A stretch of DNA of 64,000 nucleotides from Actinomadura oligospora ATCC 43269 (lineage in GTDB: Bacteria > Actinomycetota > Actinomycetes > Streptosporangiales > Streptosporangiaceae): contig NZ_KI912411.1 of assembly GCF_000518265.1 (NCBI RefSeq), positions 326,072 through 390,071 on the forward strand. Direction: 5' to 3'. The translations under genes were made by a program, and so were the position numbers. This document shows, one piece after another, positions 17,725 to 26,406 of this stretch; the first letter of the stretch is position 1; every line of letters starts with the position of its first letter. The notes below the pieces were generated by a model. That model saw only the letters and a program-made list of their open reading frames with translations, made no database searches and was not told the origin of the DNA.

Positions 17725-18084
17725 TCAGGCGGTGGCCACCGCGATCGCCCAAGCGATGTACAGGGCGTTGACCAGCAGGCGGGCAACGGCCCCGACAGGC
17801 CGTTCGAGCAGGGCGGGACGGTCACGGCGGGCGTGCCGGAGGGCGTCGAAGTGGGACGCCAGGTACGCGGTGATCAGCAGGGCGGCGGCCCAGCCGCCCG
17901 CCTGCCTCCAGGCCAGCACCAACCCGCCCACCGCGATCTCCGCCACGCCGCTCAGTGCGACGATGGCCCCGGCGCCCCTGAGCCAGGACGGAACCAGAGA
18001 GCGGAAGTATCCGGGAACGACGAAATGCATGACTCCGACGACCATCATGAAGGCGGCCAGAGCGTAGGCGGTGAGATCTCGCAT
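17725..18084 (-). CDS. DoxX-like small membrane protein
   Basis: A 119-residue protein starting at ATG 18084. It has four predicted membrane helices: AAFMMVVGVMHFVVPGYF, GAIVALSGVAEIAVGGLVLA, AALLITAYLASHFDALRH and LVNALYIAWAIAVATA. It matches the DoxX family layout. It is divergent from an AraC-type regulator whose start is not settled, and the two 5' ends may overlap. The pair is probably co-regulated. Confidence 0.8.
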   Translation of the reverse strand: MRDLTAYALAAFMMVVGVMHFVVPGYFRSLVPSWLRGAGAIVALSGVAEIAVGGLVLAWRQAGGWAAALLITAYLASHFDALRHARRDRPALLERPVGAVARLLVNALYIAWAIAVATA

Positions 18085-18762
18085 GCACCGACCTTCGCCC
18101 CGGACGTCCCCGCCGGGCTTGAACGAAACGATCGCCGCCTGGTCGCTGCGACCGGGGTCACCGTGTTCAGCGAGGCCCGTCCGTTCACCGTCGCCGAGCA
18201 CCGGCATCCAGCGTGGAAGGTCGTCCTGCCGTGGGGCGGCCGGGTCACGGTTCGTCCGCCCGGCGAGCGGCCGATCAGCGCGCCCGGCGTGATCGTGCCA
18301 CCGCAGTTCGCCCACGCCTGCTCGACCGACTCGGGGTTCACCGCCCTGTTCATCGACGCGTGGCTGCTCCCCGACGCGCTCGTGCCGACGCCCCTAGACG
18401 CGAGCACCGCGGAGGGACTTCTGGGCGATCCGTCTCTGGCCGCAGTCGCCGCGCTCATGGGCCCTTGCCCTGACCTGGACCCTCGGGTGGCGTGCGCCCT
18501 GCGCGCGGCCCCTGGCACTCCCCTCTCGGACGTCGCCGCGACGGTCGGCCTGTCGGCGCCGAGGCTTCGGGCCCTCGTCCGCGACTCCGTCGGAATCCCG
18601 CTCGTCCGGCTGCGGCGGTGGGCCCGCCTCCGCGCGGCGGTCACCGAGCTGCCCCGCGCATCGGTGGCCACCGCAGCGGCCGACGCGGGTTTCGCCGACC
18701 AGGCTCACCTCACCCGCACGGCCCGGGACTTTCTGGGCCGCACGCCCGCCTCACTTCGCTGA
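18025..18762 (+). CDS. AraC-family regulator (start unsettled)
   Basis: The C-terminal part carries an AraC double helix-turn-helix: TPLSDVAATVGLSAPRLRAL and VATAAADAGFADQAHLTRTA, ending DFLGRTPASLR. The N-terminal part is a cupin-like sensor (VTVFSEARPFTVAEHRHPAW, then GGRVTVRPPGERPI). ATG 18025 is the first in-frame ATG but overlaps the divergent DoxX gene by 60 bases; GTG 18163 would clip the sensor domain. It lies immediately left of the biosynthetic cluster, convergent with the TrpB-like gene; its link to the cluster is unproven. Confidence 0.75.
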   Translation: MHDSDDHHEGGQSVGGEISHAPTFAPDVPAGLERNDRRLVAATGVTVFSEARPFTVAEHRHPAWKVVLPWGGRVTVRPPGERPISAPGVIVPPQFAHACSTDSGFTALFIDAWLLPDALVPTPLDASTAEGLLGDPSLAAVAALMGPCPDLDPRVACALRAAPGTPLSDVAATVGLSAPRLRALVRDSVGIPLVRLRRWARLRAAVTELPRASVATAAADAGFADQAHLTRTARDFLGRTPASLR

Positions 18763-18782
18763 TTCCGGGCAGCCACCCCTCG

Positions 18783-20135
18783 TCAGGGCGAATCGATGAG
18801 AGGCCGAAGGGACGCCTGGATCTGCTCGTCGGTGGGGACGACGTCCACGGTGTTCCCGGCCAGGTGGCTTTCATAGGCCGACAGGTCCAGGAGGCCGTGG
18901 CCGCTGAGGCTGAACAGGATGACCCGCTCGGCGCGTTCTTCGCGGGCCTTCAGCGCCTCGTCCATCGCGGCGGTCACGGCGTGGGCCGATTCGGGGGCGG
19001 GGACGAGCCCTTCGGCCCGCGCGAACGCAGCACCGCATTCGAAGACGCGGGACTGGCCGTAGGACGTCGCCTCCATCAGGCCCTTGTCGTACATGGCGCT
19101 GACGATCGGCGCGGCACCGTGGTAGCGAAGTCCTCCGGCGTGGATGTGGTAAGCCGTGAACGTGTGCCCCAGCGTGTACATCTTGACCATGGGCGTCACG
19201 CCCGAGTAGTCGGTGTGGTCCATGAGGTACCTGCCCCTGGTCATCTTGGGGCAGGCGTCCGGCTCGACGGCCAGGAACCGGGTCGCGGCGTTCTCCTCCC
19301 GCGCGGCGCGGTAGAACGGGAAGGTGATCCCGGCGAAGTTGCTGCCCGCGCCCATCGCGCCGATCACCACGTCGGGGAACTCCCCGGCCAGCCGCATCTG
19401 CAGGAGCGCCTCCTCGCCGATGACGGTCTGGTGCAGCAGGACGTGGTTCTCACCGCTTCCGATCGAGAACCGCGCCCCCTCGCGGGCGGCGGCGTACTCG
19501 ATGGCCTCGGCGTTCGCGATGCCGAGGCTGCCCGGCGAGTCGGGGTCGGCGTGCAGCGCGGCCCGGCCCACCTCGGTCTCGGTGCTGGGACTCTCGATGA
19601 CCCGGGCGCCGTTCAGCCGCATCAACGTGCCCCGGTACGGCTTCTGCCGGTAGCTGGAGCGCACCATGAACACGGTGCACGCCATGCCGTAGGGGTGGCA
19701 CGCCATCGAGAGCGCGGTGCCCCACTGGCCCGCGCCCGTGCCGGTCACCATCTCCCGAGCCCCGGACCGGGCGTAGTAGTAGGCCTGCGCCAGCGCGGTG
19801 TTGATCTTGTGGCTGCCGGACGGGCTCGTGCCCTCGTACTTGAAATAGATGTGCGCGGGGGTGTCGAGTTCCTTTTCCAGCCTGGTCGCGCGATAGAGCG
19901 GCGTCGGACGCCAGCGCCGGTACTCCGCCCGAACGGGCTCGGGGATCTCGATGAAACGGTCACGGCCGATGCTCGGCCGGTACATGGAGAGCGGCAACTG
20001 CGGATTCAGCGTCTTCCGTTCGCCGTTCACCCGTGGCGCCGAGCGCGGCGCGGGCAGCTCGAACGGCAGATCCGCGAGGACGTTGTACCAATGCGTGGGA
20101 ACCTGGTCCGCCTCCAGGTCGAAAGGCTGGTGCAT
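18783..20135 (-). CDS. TrpB-like PLP-dependent beta-substitution enzyme
   Basis: A 450-residue protein (ATG 20135), the length of the TrpB2-type tryptophan synthase beta-like family. GTSPSGSHKINTALAQAYYY carries the PLP lysine (K110). GTGAGQWGTALSMAC is the phosphate/indole-side segment, AMGAGSNFAG the PLP phosphate-binding loop and ILFSLSGHGLLDLSAY the C-terminal Ser motif. It starts one base after the stop of the carrier-protein gene, so they are co-translated. In primary metabolism the fold joins indole with serine; inside a biosynthetic cluster it more likely makes a non-standard amino acid by beta-replacement. No trpA or other trp gene is near. Confidence 0.88.
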   Translation of the reverse strand: MHQPFDLEADQVPTHWYNVLADLPFELPAPRSAPRVNGERKTLNPQLPLSMYRPSIGRDRFIEIPEPVRAEYRRWRPTPLYRATRLEKELDTPAHIYFKYEGTSPSGSHKINTALAQAYYYARSGAREMVTGTGAGQWGTALSMACHPYGMACTVFMVRSSYRQKPYRGTLMRLNGARVIESPSTETEVGRAALHADPDSPGSLGIANAEAIEYAAAREGARFSIGSGENHVLLHQTVIGEEALLQMRLAGEFPDVVIGAMGAGSNFAGITFPFYRAAREENAATRFLAVEPDACPKMTRGRYLMDHTDYSGVTPMVKMYTLGHTFTAYHIHAGGLRYHGAAPIVSAMYDKGLMEATSYGQSRVFECGAAFARAEGLVPAPESAHAVTAAMDEALKAREERAERVILFSLSGHGLLDLSAYESHLAGNTVDVVPTDEQIQASLRPLIDSP

Positions 20136-20136
20136 G

Positions 20137-20421
20137 TTATTCGTCCGCGCCCTTCGCGTCGACGACCCGGCGGATCATTGCCACGAGACTTCCCACATCC
20201 GACAACTCGGCGGCCATCACGTCCTCGTCGTCGATCTCGATGTCGAAACGCTTCTCGACCTGGACGAGGATGTGCAGCAGGCTCAGTGAGTCCAGTCCCA
20301 CCATCGGCGAGTAGAGCGAGGTCGTCTCGTCGAGCCGGTCGCGATCGACGCCCAATTCGAGCACACCGATCATGACGTCCTTGATCTCTGCAGCCAGATC
20401 CTGATTGTTGGCACGATCCAC
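20137..20421 (-). CDS. Stand-alone acyl/peptidyl carrier protein
   Basis: A 94-residue protein. The start is GTG 20421, with AGAGGGA about five bases upstream; the frame is open to 20631, but that part is not carrier-like. The phosphopantetheine motif is MVGLDSLSLLHILVQVEKRF with the attachment serine at S45. Acidic helices II and III (DIEIDDEDVMAAELSDVGSL) are typical of PCP/ACP folds. It is divergent from the flavoenzyme and adenylation genes and is the obvious carrier for the free adenylation domain at 22149. Co-translated with the TrpB-like enzyme. Confidence 0.9.
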   Translation of the reverse strand: MDRANNQDLAAEIKDVMIGVLELGVDRDRLDETTSLYSPMVGLDSLSLLHILVQVEKRFDIEIDDEDVMAAELSDVGSLVAMIRRVVDAKGADE

Positions 20422-20946
20422 AGCTTGTCCCTCTTCTGCAGGCGTCGTCTCGGGGAATTTCCTTGCGGAACGGGAGGATTGACGGAAACAGATGTCCGGG
20501 AAGCCGGCCGCCCTCCGGCGACGGGACTTCGCGTGTCGACGGCTCGGGCCGCCGACCTCGTCCCGCCCGGGTCCCCTGGTCATGCCAGGCGGACCGGCCG
20601 GGAGCTGTCCACGGGCTGCGACGTTCACCACTGCGGTTGGCTGACGGTCGGTACCGTACGACAGGCATCTGCGCCATGCAAGAGATCATGTGGAATCCGA
20701 TCCGCCGCCGAAGTTCACCCTTTCCAAGATCGCTTGTCTCATGGACAATGGGCAGCGGCCGATCCGGCCGAGCCCGGTTTTCCCCGCCGGCTCCCGTGAG
20801 GCGAGGGGTGGAGCATTGTGATTCCACACAGTGATGGAACGGTTACCCGTGCCGTCCGGCAGGTAATCGTTCTCCGATCCCGACCCTAGGTCCCCCGACT
20901 TCTCGACCGTCCTAGCCGGACCAATGTGTCGGCCGAACGGAGAGCC
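20422..20946. promoter_or_regulatory. Divergent promoter region inside the cluster
   Basis: 525 bases between the carrier-protein start (minus strand) and the flavoenzyme start (plus strand). Frames are open on both strands but none looks protein-like. It must hold the promoters of both arms of the left half of the cluster. I see short dyads (for example CTGG-TCATG-CCAG near 20577-20589) but no confident -35/-10 pair. Confidence 0.45.
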
Positions 20947-22152
20947 ATGCGATTCGAATGGGATGACGATCAGGACGCGCTGTACCGGGATTTTCGCAGG
21001 CTCGGCGAAGAGGCGTTGAGCAAGGACGTCGCCGAACGCGACAGGGACGGCGTGTTCAGCCATGAGGATTGGAAGATCTGCGCCGAACACGGATTGCTCG
21101 GCCTGATACTGCCGCCCGAGTACGGCGGCTCCGGACGCGACCCCGTCGCCTATGTCCGCGCGATGGAGGGTTTCGGGCACGGCTGCCGCGACAACGGCCT
21201 GACGATGGCGATGGGCGCGCACATCCTGGCCGCCGAGGTCCCGATCTGGAAGTACGGGGACGAGGACCAGCGGCGCCGGTACCTGCCGGAGCTCGCCGCC
21301 GGACGGCTCATCGGGGCCAACGCGATGACCGAGCCCGGCAGCGGATCGGACGCGCTCTCCCTCACCACCACCGCCGAGCGCGACGGCGGCTTCTACCGCC
21401 TGACCGGGCGCAAGCTCTACGTCACGAACGCGCCGGTCGCCGACGTCTTCGTCGTCTACGCGACCGTCGGCCGGAACCTGGGCTTCACCGGGGTCACCGC
21501 GTTCCTGGTGGAGCGCGGCGACCCCGGCGTCTCGGTGAGGGGGCAGGCCGAGAAGATGGGGCTGCGCACCGCCCGCTGGGGAGAGGTCGAGCTGGACGGC
21601 TGCCGGATCCCCGCGTCCCGGCGCCTCGGAGCCGAGCGGCAGGGCGGGGCCGTCTTCGCGCGGACGATGGCCTGGGAACGGTCCCTTCTGCCCGCGCCGT
21701 GGCTCGGCGTGCTGGAACGCGAGCTCGACGAGTGCGTCCGGCACTGCCGCCGCCGTCGCCAGTTCGGCAAGCACATCGGGCATTTCCAGTCGGTCTCGAA
21801 CCGGATCGTGGACATGCGGCTCCGGTGGGAGCTGTCCCGGATGCTCCTCTACCGGGCCGCGGCGGAACTCGACGGGCCGAAACCGACCATCTTCCCCGAG
21901 GCGGGCAAGCTGTACGTGAGCGAGGCCGCGGTGGAGATCTTCACGAGCCTGACGCAGATCTACGGCGCCCTCGGCTACTCGTCCGGCGGACGCACCGAAC
22001 GCCACCTCCGGGACGCGGTCGGCATGACCATCTCGTCCGGCACCTCGGACATGCAGCGCGTGGTGATCGCCGGAAAACTCGGCATCACCTGGCCGGACAC
22101 CGATGCGCCCACAGGCGCCCAGAGCAGCGACGGAAGCGGGGACGCGAGGTGA
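20947..22152 (+). CDS. Acyl-CoA-dehydrogenase-type flavoenzyme, likely acting on a carrier-bound amino acid
   Basis: A 401-residue protein from ATG 20947 (CGGAGAG upstream). The ACAD fold is complete: helical N-domain, GANAMTEPGSGSDALSLTTT (FAD/substrate loop), beta-domain GFTGVTAFLVERGDPGVSVR, and C-domain RRRQFGKHIGHFQSVSNRIV and GMTISSGTSDMQRVVIAGKL. It is translationally coupled (GTGA) to a free adenylation domain and is near a stand-alone carrier protein. That trio matches PltE/PltF/PltL and PigA/PigI/PigG, where prolyl-carrier is oxidised to pyrrole-2-carbonyl-carrier. The same role here is inference; the amino acid cannot be read from sequence. Confidence 0.88.
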   Translation: MRFEWDDDQDALYRDFRRLGEEALSKDVAERDRDGVFSHEDWKICAEHGLLGLILPPEYGGSGRDPVAYVRAMEGFGHGCRDNGLTMAMGAHILAAEVPIWKYGDEDQRRRYLPELAAGRLIGANAMTEPGSGSDALSLTTTAERDGGFYRLTGRKLYVTNAPVADVFVVYATVGRNLGFTGVTAFLVERGDPGVSVRGQAEKMGLRTARWGEVELDGCRIPASRRLGAERQGGAVFARTMAWERSLLPAPWLGVLERELDECVRHCRRRRQFGKHIGHFQSVSNRIVDMRLRWELSRMLLYRAAAELDGPKPTIFPEAGKLYVSEAAVEIFTSLTQIYGALGYSSGGRTERHLRDAVGMTISSGTSDMQRVVIAGKLGITWPDTDAPTGAQSSDGSGDAR

Positions 22153-23717
22153 GCGGTCTCAACGACTACCTCCGCCACTGGGCCAGGACGCGGCCGGAGG
22201 CGCCCGCCGTCGAGTTCCAGGGCCGGACGCTGACCTACGGCGAACTGGACGCGCGCAGCTCGGCCCTCGCCGCCACCCTGATCCAGAACGACGTGGCCCC
22301 TGGCGACAGGGTCGCCCTGTGGCTGCAGAAGTCGGTCGAGTCGGTCATCGCCATCCACGGCGTCCTGAAGACCGGCGCGGCCTACGTGCCGATCGACCCG
22401 AGCGCGCCCTTCAAGCGGGCGGGCCACATCATCGGGCACTGCGACGTGGCCTGCGTGATCGCTCAGGACGACCGCGTCGACTGGCTGCGGGAGCAGTTCT
22501 CCTGCCCGATCGTGTCCGTCGGCTCCCGGCGGCCACCGGACGAATCCGTCCTCGGCTGGGAACAGGCGCTGGCCGCCACGGACGACCCGCCCATGCCGGA
22601 CGTCGATCCCCAGAGCCCGGCCTACATCCTGCACACCTCGGGGACGAGGGGCACGCCCAAGGGTGTGGTGCTCTCCCACGGCAACGCCGTCGCGTTCGTG
22701 GAGTGGACGGTCGACGAGTTCGGCCTGGGACCCGCCGACCGGATCTCCAGCCACGCGCCGTTCCACTTCGACCTGTCCGTCCTGGACCTGTTCGCGACGT
22801 GCAGCGCGGGCGGCTGCGTGGTGCTCGTGCCGGAGAGCCAGGTCGGGCTCGGCGGCGCGCTCAACAAGTTCATCGCCGAGCAGCGCATCAGCGTCTGGTA
22901 CTCCGTCCCGGGCGCGCTGACCCGGATGCTCGCGGCCAGGAACAGCGAGCTGCTCGCGGGATCGTCGCTGCGGGTCGTCCTGTTCGCGGGCGAGCCGTTT
23001 CCGCTCACGCACCTGCGGCAGATGCACGCGCTCGTGCCCGAGGCCGACTTCTACAACCTGTACGGGCCGACCGAGACGAACGTGTGCCTGTTCCATCCCG
23101 TCCGGGCGTCGGACGTCGAGCCGCACCTGACGCGGCCGGTGCCGATCGGCCGTCCCTGCCCGTACGCCGAGGCGTTCGTGATCGACCAGGACGGCCGTCC
23201 ACTCGGCCGGGAGCCGGGGTGGTCCGGGGAGCTGTGCGTCGCGGGAGACTCGGTGATGCTCGGCTACTGGCGGGACGACGACCTCACGCGGTCCAAGACC
23301 GTGCTCATCCCGCAGGACGGCGCGGAGCCCCTGAGGGCGTACCGCACCGGCGACCTGGTCCGGATCGACGACGACCTGAACCATGTGTTCCTCGGACGTG
23401 AGGACGACATGGTGAAGATCCGCGGTCACCGCGTCGAGATCGGCGAGGTCGAGGCGGTCCTGTCGGCCGCGGACGACGTCCGGGAGGTCGCCTGCGTCGT
23501 GGTCGGCGACGGACCCGACGACCGCGCGATCGAGGCGTATCTGGTGCCGGAGGCCCAGCACGAGGGGGTCGAGGTCGAACTCGACGTCGGGCGGGTGCGG
23601 AGGCACTGCCTGGCCGAACTGCCGCGCTACATGGTCCCCGAGCGGTTCCACGTCGTCGCCGGGCTCCCGAGGACCGGGACCGGCAAGATCGACCGGCTCG
23701 CCCTGGCGCGGTCGTAG
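22149..23717 (+). CDS. Free-standing amino-acid adenylation enzyme (PltF/PigI-like)
   Basis: A 522-residue protein from GTG 22149, overlapping the flavoenzyme stop (GTGA). Adenylation motifs in order: LTYGELDARSSALA (A1), YILHTSGTRGTPKGVVLSHG (A3, with Arg where Thr/Ser is usual), the SSHAPFHFDLSVLDLFAT segment typical of prolyl-AMP ligases, FYNLYGPTETNVC (A5), GELCVAGDSVMLGYW (A6), YRTGDLVRIDDD (A7), LGREDDMVKIRGHRVEIGEV (A8) and GTGKIDRLAL (A10 Lys). There is no fused carrier. It should activate one amino acid and load the stand-alone carrier protein at 20137-20421. Confidence 0.92.
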   Translation: MSGLNDYLRHWARTRPEAPAVEFQGRTLTYGELDARSSALAATLIQNDVAPGDRVALWLQKSVESVIAIHGVLKTGAAYVPIDPSAPFKRAGHIIGHCDVACVIAQDDRVDWLREQFSCPIVSVGSRRPPDESVLGWEQALAATDDPPMPDVDPQSPAYILHTSGTRGTPKGVVLSHGNAVAFVEWTVDEFGLGPADRISSHAPFHFDLSVLDLFATCSAGGCVVLVPESQVGLGGALNKFIAEQRISVWYSVPGALTRMLAARNSELLAGSSLRVVLFAGEPFPLTHLRQMHALVPEADFYNLYGPTETNVCLFHPVRASDVEPHLTRPVPIGRPCPYAEAFVIDQDGRPLGREPGWSGELCVAGDSVMLGYWRDDDLTRSKTVLIPQDGAEPLRAYRTGDLVRIDDDLNHVFLGREDDMVKIRGHRVEIGEVEAVLSAADDVREVACVVVGDGPDDRAIEAYLVPEAQHEGVEVELDVGRVRRHCLAELPRYMVPERFHVVAGLPRTGTGKIDRLALARS

Positions 23718-23729
23718 GCGGGCCGGGCG

Positions 23730-24527
23730 ATGAAGGTTCTGACGGAGACCTGGTGGAGCGCGTCGATCGGCCGGGAGAAGACGGTGACCGTCCTGCTGCC
23801 GCCGAGCTACTCCGCGGTCGGCGGCCCGTTCCCGGTGCTGTACCTGCTGCACGGTTTCGGCGGGAACCGGAACACCTGGCTCCGGTGCGCCGACCTCGCG
23901 ACCGTGGTCGACTCCCACCGGCTCGTCCTGGTCCTTCCCGAGTCGGGACGCGCCTGGTTCATCAACGACGCGAGGGGACGGCGCTACGAGGACTACCTGG
24001 TCGGCGAGGTCGTCGACCACATCGACGCGGGCTTCAACACCGTCCCCACCCGGGACGGACGGGCCGTCGGCGGCTTCTCGATGGGCGGGGCCGCCGCCCT
24101 CTACCAGGCGCTGCTGCACGGCGACCGGTTCTCGGTCGTGTGCAGCAACGGCGGCGCGTTCGAGGCCCCGCTGCGGGAGGGCGACCCGTACGACGGCTTC
24201 CGCGGCGACCGGAACCTGGCGATACCGACCACCAGGGACCACGAGCGCGTGTGGGGCCCGGTCGGCAGCGACGTCCGGCGCAGGTACGACCCCTACCGCC
24301 TCATCCGGAACCGCGGGCCGGAGCATCCGCTCGAGGTGTACCTCGACATCGGCCTGGACGACTACCCCCGGATGATCTCCATGAACCGGCGGACGCGGGA
24401 CGCGCTGGCCGCCGCCTCCGTCCCCCACGAGTACCGGGAGCGTCCCGGCGGCCACGACTGGGACTTCGTCAACGCGGGGCTCCCCCGCCTCTTCGCGTTC
24501 ACGCAGAGCCACCTCCTCTCCGCGTGA
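23730..24527 (+). CDS. Esterase-D-like alpha/beta hydrolase
   Basis: A 265-residue protein from ATG 23730, 12 bases after the adenylation gene. The esterase (PF00756-like) fold shows VLYLLHGFGGNRNTWLR (oxyanion loop), AVGGFSMGGAAALYQALLHG (nucleophile Ser in GFSMGG), LDIGLDDY (acid region) and PGGHDWDFVNAGL (catalytic His). There is no signal peptide, so it acts in the cytosol. It may release an intermediate from a carrier or hydrolyse an ester in the product; the exact substrate is unknown. Confidence 0.85.
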   Translation: MKVLTETWWSASIGREKTVTVLLPPSYSAVGGPFPVLYLLHGFGGNRNTWLRCADLATVVDSHRLVLVLPESGRAWFINDARGRRYEDYLVGEVVDHIDAGFNTVPTRDGRAVGGFSMGGAAALYQALLHGDRFSVVCSNGGAFEAPLREGDPYDGFRGDRNLAIPTTRDHERVWGPVGSDVRRRYDPYRLIRNRGPEHPLEVYLDIGLDDYPRMISMNRRTRDALAAASVPHEYRERPGGHDWDFVNAGLPRLFAFTQSHLLSA

Positions 24528-24576
24528 CCTCCACGCCTTCCCCCTCTCCCAACGGACGACGACCAGAGGACTGCTC

Positions 24577-26400
24577 ATGTGCGGCATCACCGGATGGGTC
24601 GACTGGACGCGGGACCTGCGGGAGCAGCGTCCCGTCATCTCGGACATGACACGGACGCAGGCCCCGCGCGGCCCGGACGCCGAGGGCGTCTGGCTCTCCG
24701 CGCACGCCGCGTTCGGGCACCGGCGGCTCTCGGTGATCGACATCGAGGGCGGGCGGCAGCCGATGCTGCGGACCGGACGGCGCGGCGAGCAGGCCGTCAT
24801 CACCTTCAGCGGCGAGATCTACAACTTCCAGGAGCTGCGCGCCGAGCTGCGGTCGGCCGGCTGGACGTTCGACACCCGGTCCGACACCGAGGTGCTGCTC
24901 GTCGCGTATCTGGAGTGGGGTCCGGACTTCGTCCACCGGCTGAACGGGATGTTCGCGTTCGCCCTCTGGGACGACCGGCTGCGGCGGCTCCTGCTGGTGC
25001 GGGACCGGCTGGGCATCAAGCCGCTCTACTACGCCGCGCTGGGCGACGGGATCGTGTTCGGGTCGGAGCCCAAGGCGCTGCTGGCGCATCCCGAGATGGC
25101 CGCAGAGGTGGATCTGGAAGGGATCGCCGAGCTGATGGTCGTCCCCAGGGCCAAGACGCCGGGGCACGCGGTCTACCGGGGGATGCGGGAGGTCAGGCCC
25201 GGCCACCTCGTCGTCGCCGACGCGTCCGGCCACCAGGAGCGCCGCTACTGGCAGCTCGAGGCCCGGCCGCACACCAAGGACTTCCGTGCCACGACGGACG
25301 ACGTCCGCGCGCTGCTCACCGACATCGTCGACCGCCAGCTGGTCGCCGACGTCCCGGTCGGGACGCTGCTGTCCGGCGGGATCGACTCGAGCGCGATCAC
25401 GGCCATGGCGGCCCGGAGGGTCGGGGGCGGTCTGACCAGCCACTCGGTGAGCGTCCCCGCGCCCGCGAGCCCCGGCAGCGACGCCTGGCGGCCGAGCCCG
25501 GACGAGCCGTACGCGAAACTGGTCGCCGAGCGGCTCGGCCTCAAGCACCACGTCACCGAGGTCGGCACCGGCGACCTGGTCCAGGGCGTCGAGCTCGGGC
25601 TGCGGGCGCGGGACCTGCCCGGCTGGGGAGATCTCGACACCTCGATGTACCACCTGTTCCGGTCCGTCCGGGAGCAGTGCACGGTGGCGCTGTCGGGCGA
25701 GTCCGCCGACGAGATGTTCGGGGGCTACGCCTGGCAGATCGACGAGCGGTTCGTCCGGCACACCTCGTTCCCCTGGATGTACGCCAGGCGGCAGCCGCAG
25801 CACCTGCTCCGGGACGAGATCCGGCGCGCGATCCGGCCGGAGGAGTACGAGGCCGAACGCTACCGGCAGGCACTGGACGAGGTCCCGCGCCTGGACGGCG
25901 AGGATCCCGTCCGGCGCAGGCAGCGGGAGGTGTTCCACCTCGGCCTGACGCGGTGGCTGGGCGCGCTGCTCGACCGGAAGGACCGGATGAGCATGGCCGT
26001 CGGCCTCGAGGTGCGGGTCCCGTTCGCCGACCACCGGCTCGCCGAGTACCTGTTCAACGTCCCGGCGGAGCTGAAGGCGCACGGCGGGATCGAGAAGGCG
26101 CTGCTCCGCCGGGCCACCGCCGACCTCCTGCCGGAGGAGATCGTCAACAGGCCGAAGAGCGCCTACCCGGCCAGCCAGGACCCCGGGTACGTGGCGGCGA
26201 TGCAGGACCTCGTCCTCGGCCTGCTGGACGAGCCGGACGCGCCGCTCTTCGCCCTCATGGACCGGGAGAAGGTCCGGACGGCGGTCACCTCCGAGCTGGA
26301 CACCCTGCCCGGCCCGATCACCGCCCGGACCTCCGCGATCGGCCTCTCCTACCTCCTGGAACTCAACCGCTGGCTCACCGGGGTGCGCGTCGTCGCCTGA
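24577..26400 (+). CDS. Class-B asparagine synthetase-like amidotransferase
   Basis: A 607-residue protein from ATG 24577. The N-terminal glutaminase starts with Cys2 (MCGITGWVDW), then RGPDAEGVWLS and ITFSGEIYNFQELRAELR. The C-terminal synthetase has the PP-loop VGTLLSGGIDSSAITAMAAR, TVALSGESADEMFGGYAWQI (Ser replaces the usual Gly in SGEGADE) and LEVRVPFADHRLAEYLFNVP. It transfers glutamine nitrogen to an adenylated carboxylate. Within a cluster it may convert an acid of the product or an intermediate to an amide. It ends six bases before the convergent ligase stop. Confidence 0.93.
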   Translation: MCGITGWVDWTRDLREQRPVISDMTRTQAPRGPDAEGVWLSAHAAFGHRRLSVIDIEGGRQPMLRTGRRGEQAVITFSGEIYNFQELRAELRSAGWTFDTRSDTEVLLVAYLEWGPDFVHRLNGMFAFALWDDRLRRLLLVRDRLGIKPLYYAALGDGIVFGSEPKALLAHPEMAAEVDLEGIAELMVVPRAKTPGHAVYRGMREVRPGHLVVADASGHQERRYWQLEARPHTKDFRATTDDVRALLTDIVDRQLVADVPVGTLLSGGIDSSAITAMAARRVGGGLTSHSVSVPAPASPGSDAWRPSPDEPYAKLVAERLGLKHHVTEVGTGDLVQGVELGLRARDLPGWGDLDTSMYHLFRSVREQCTVALSGESADEMFGGYAWQIDERFVRHTSFPWMYARRQPQHLLRDEIRRAIRPEEYEAERYRQALDEVPRLDGEDPVRRRQREVFHLGLTRWLGALLDRKDRMSMAVGLEVRVPFADHRLAEYLFNVPAELKAHGGIEKALLRRATADLLPEEIVNRPKSAYPASQDPGYVAAMQDLVLGLLDEPDAPLFALMDREKVRTAVTSELDTLPGPITARTSAIGLSYLLELNRWLTGVRVVA

Positions 26401-26406
26401 CCCGGG

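Noticed and set aside
21975..24803. A 942-codon minus-strand frame across the adenylation and esterase genes
   Set aside because: It has no family pattern and a composition typical of antisense shadow; the plus-strand genes have intact motifs, overlaps and ribosome-binding sites.
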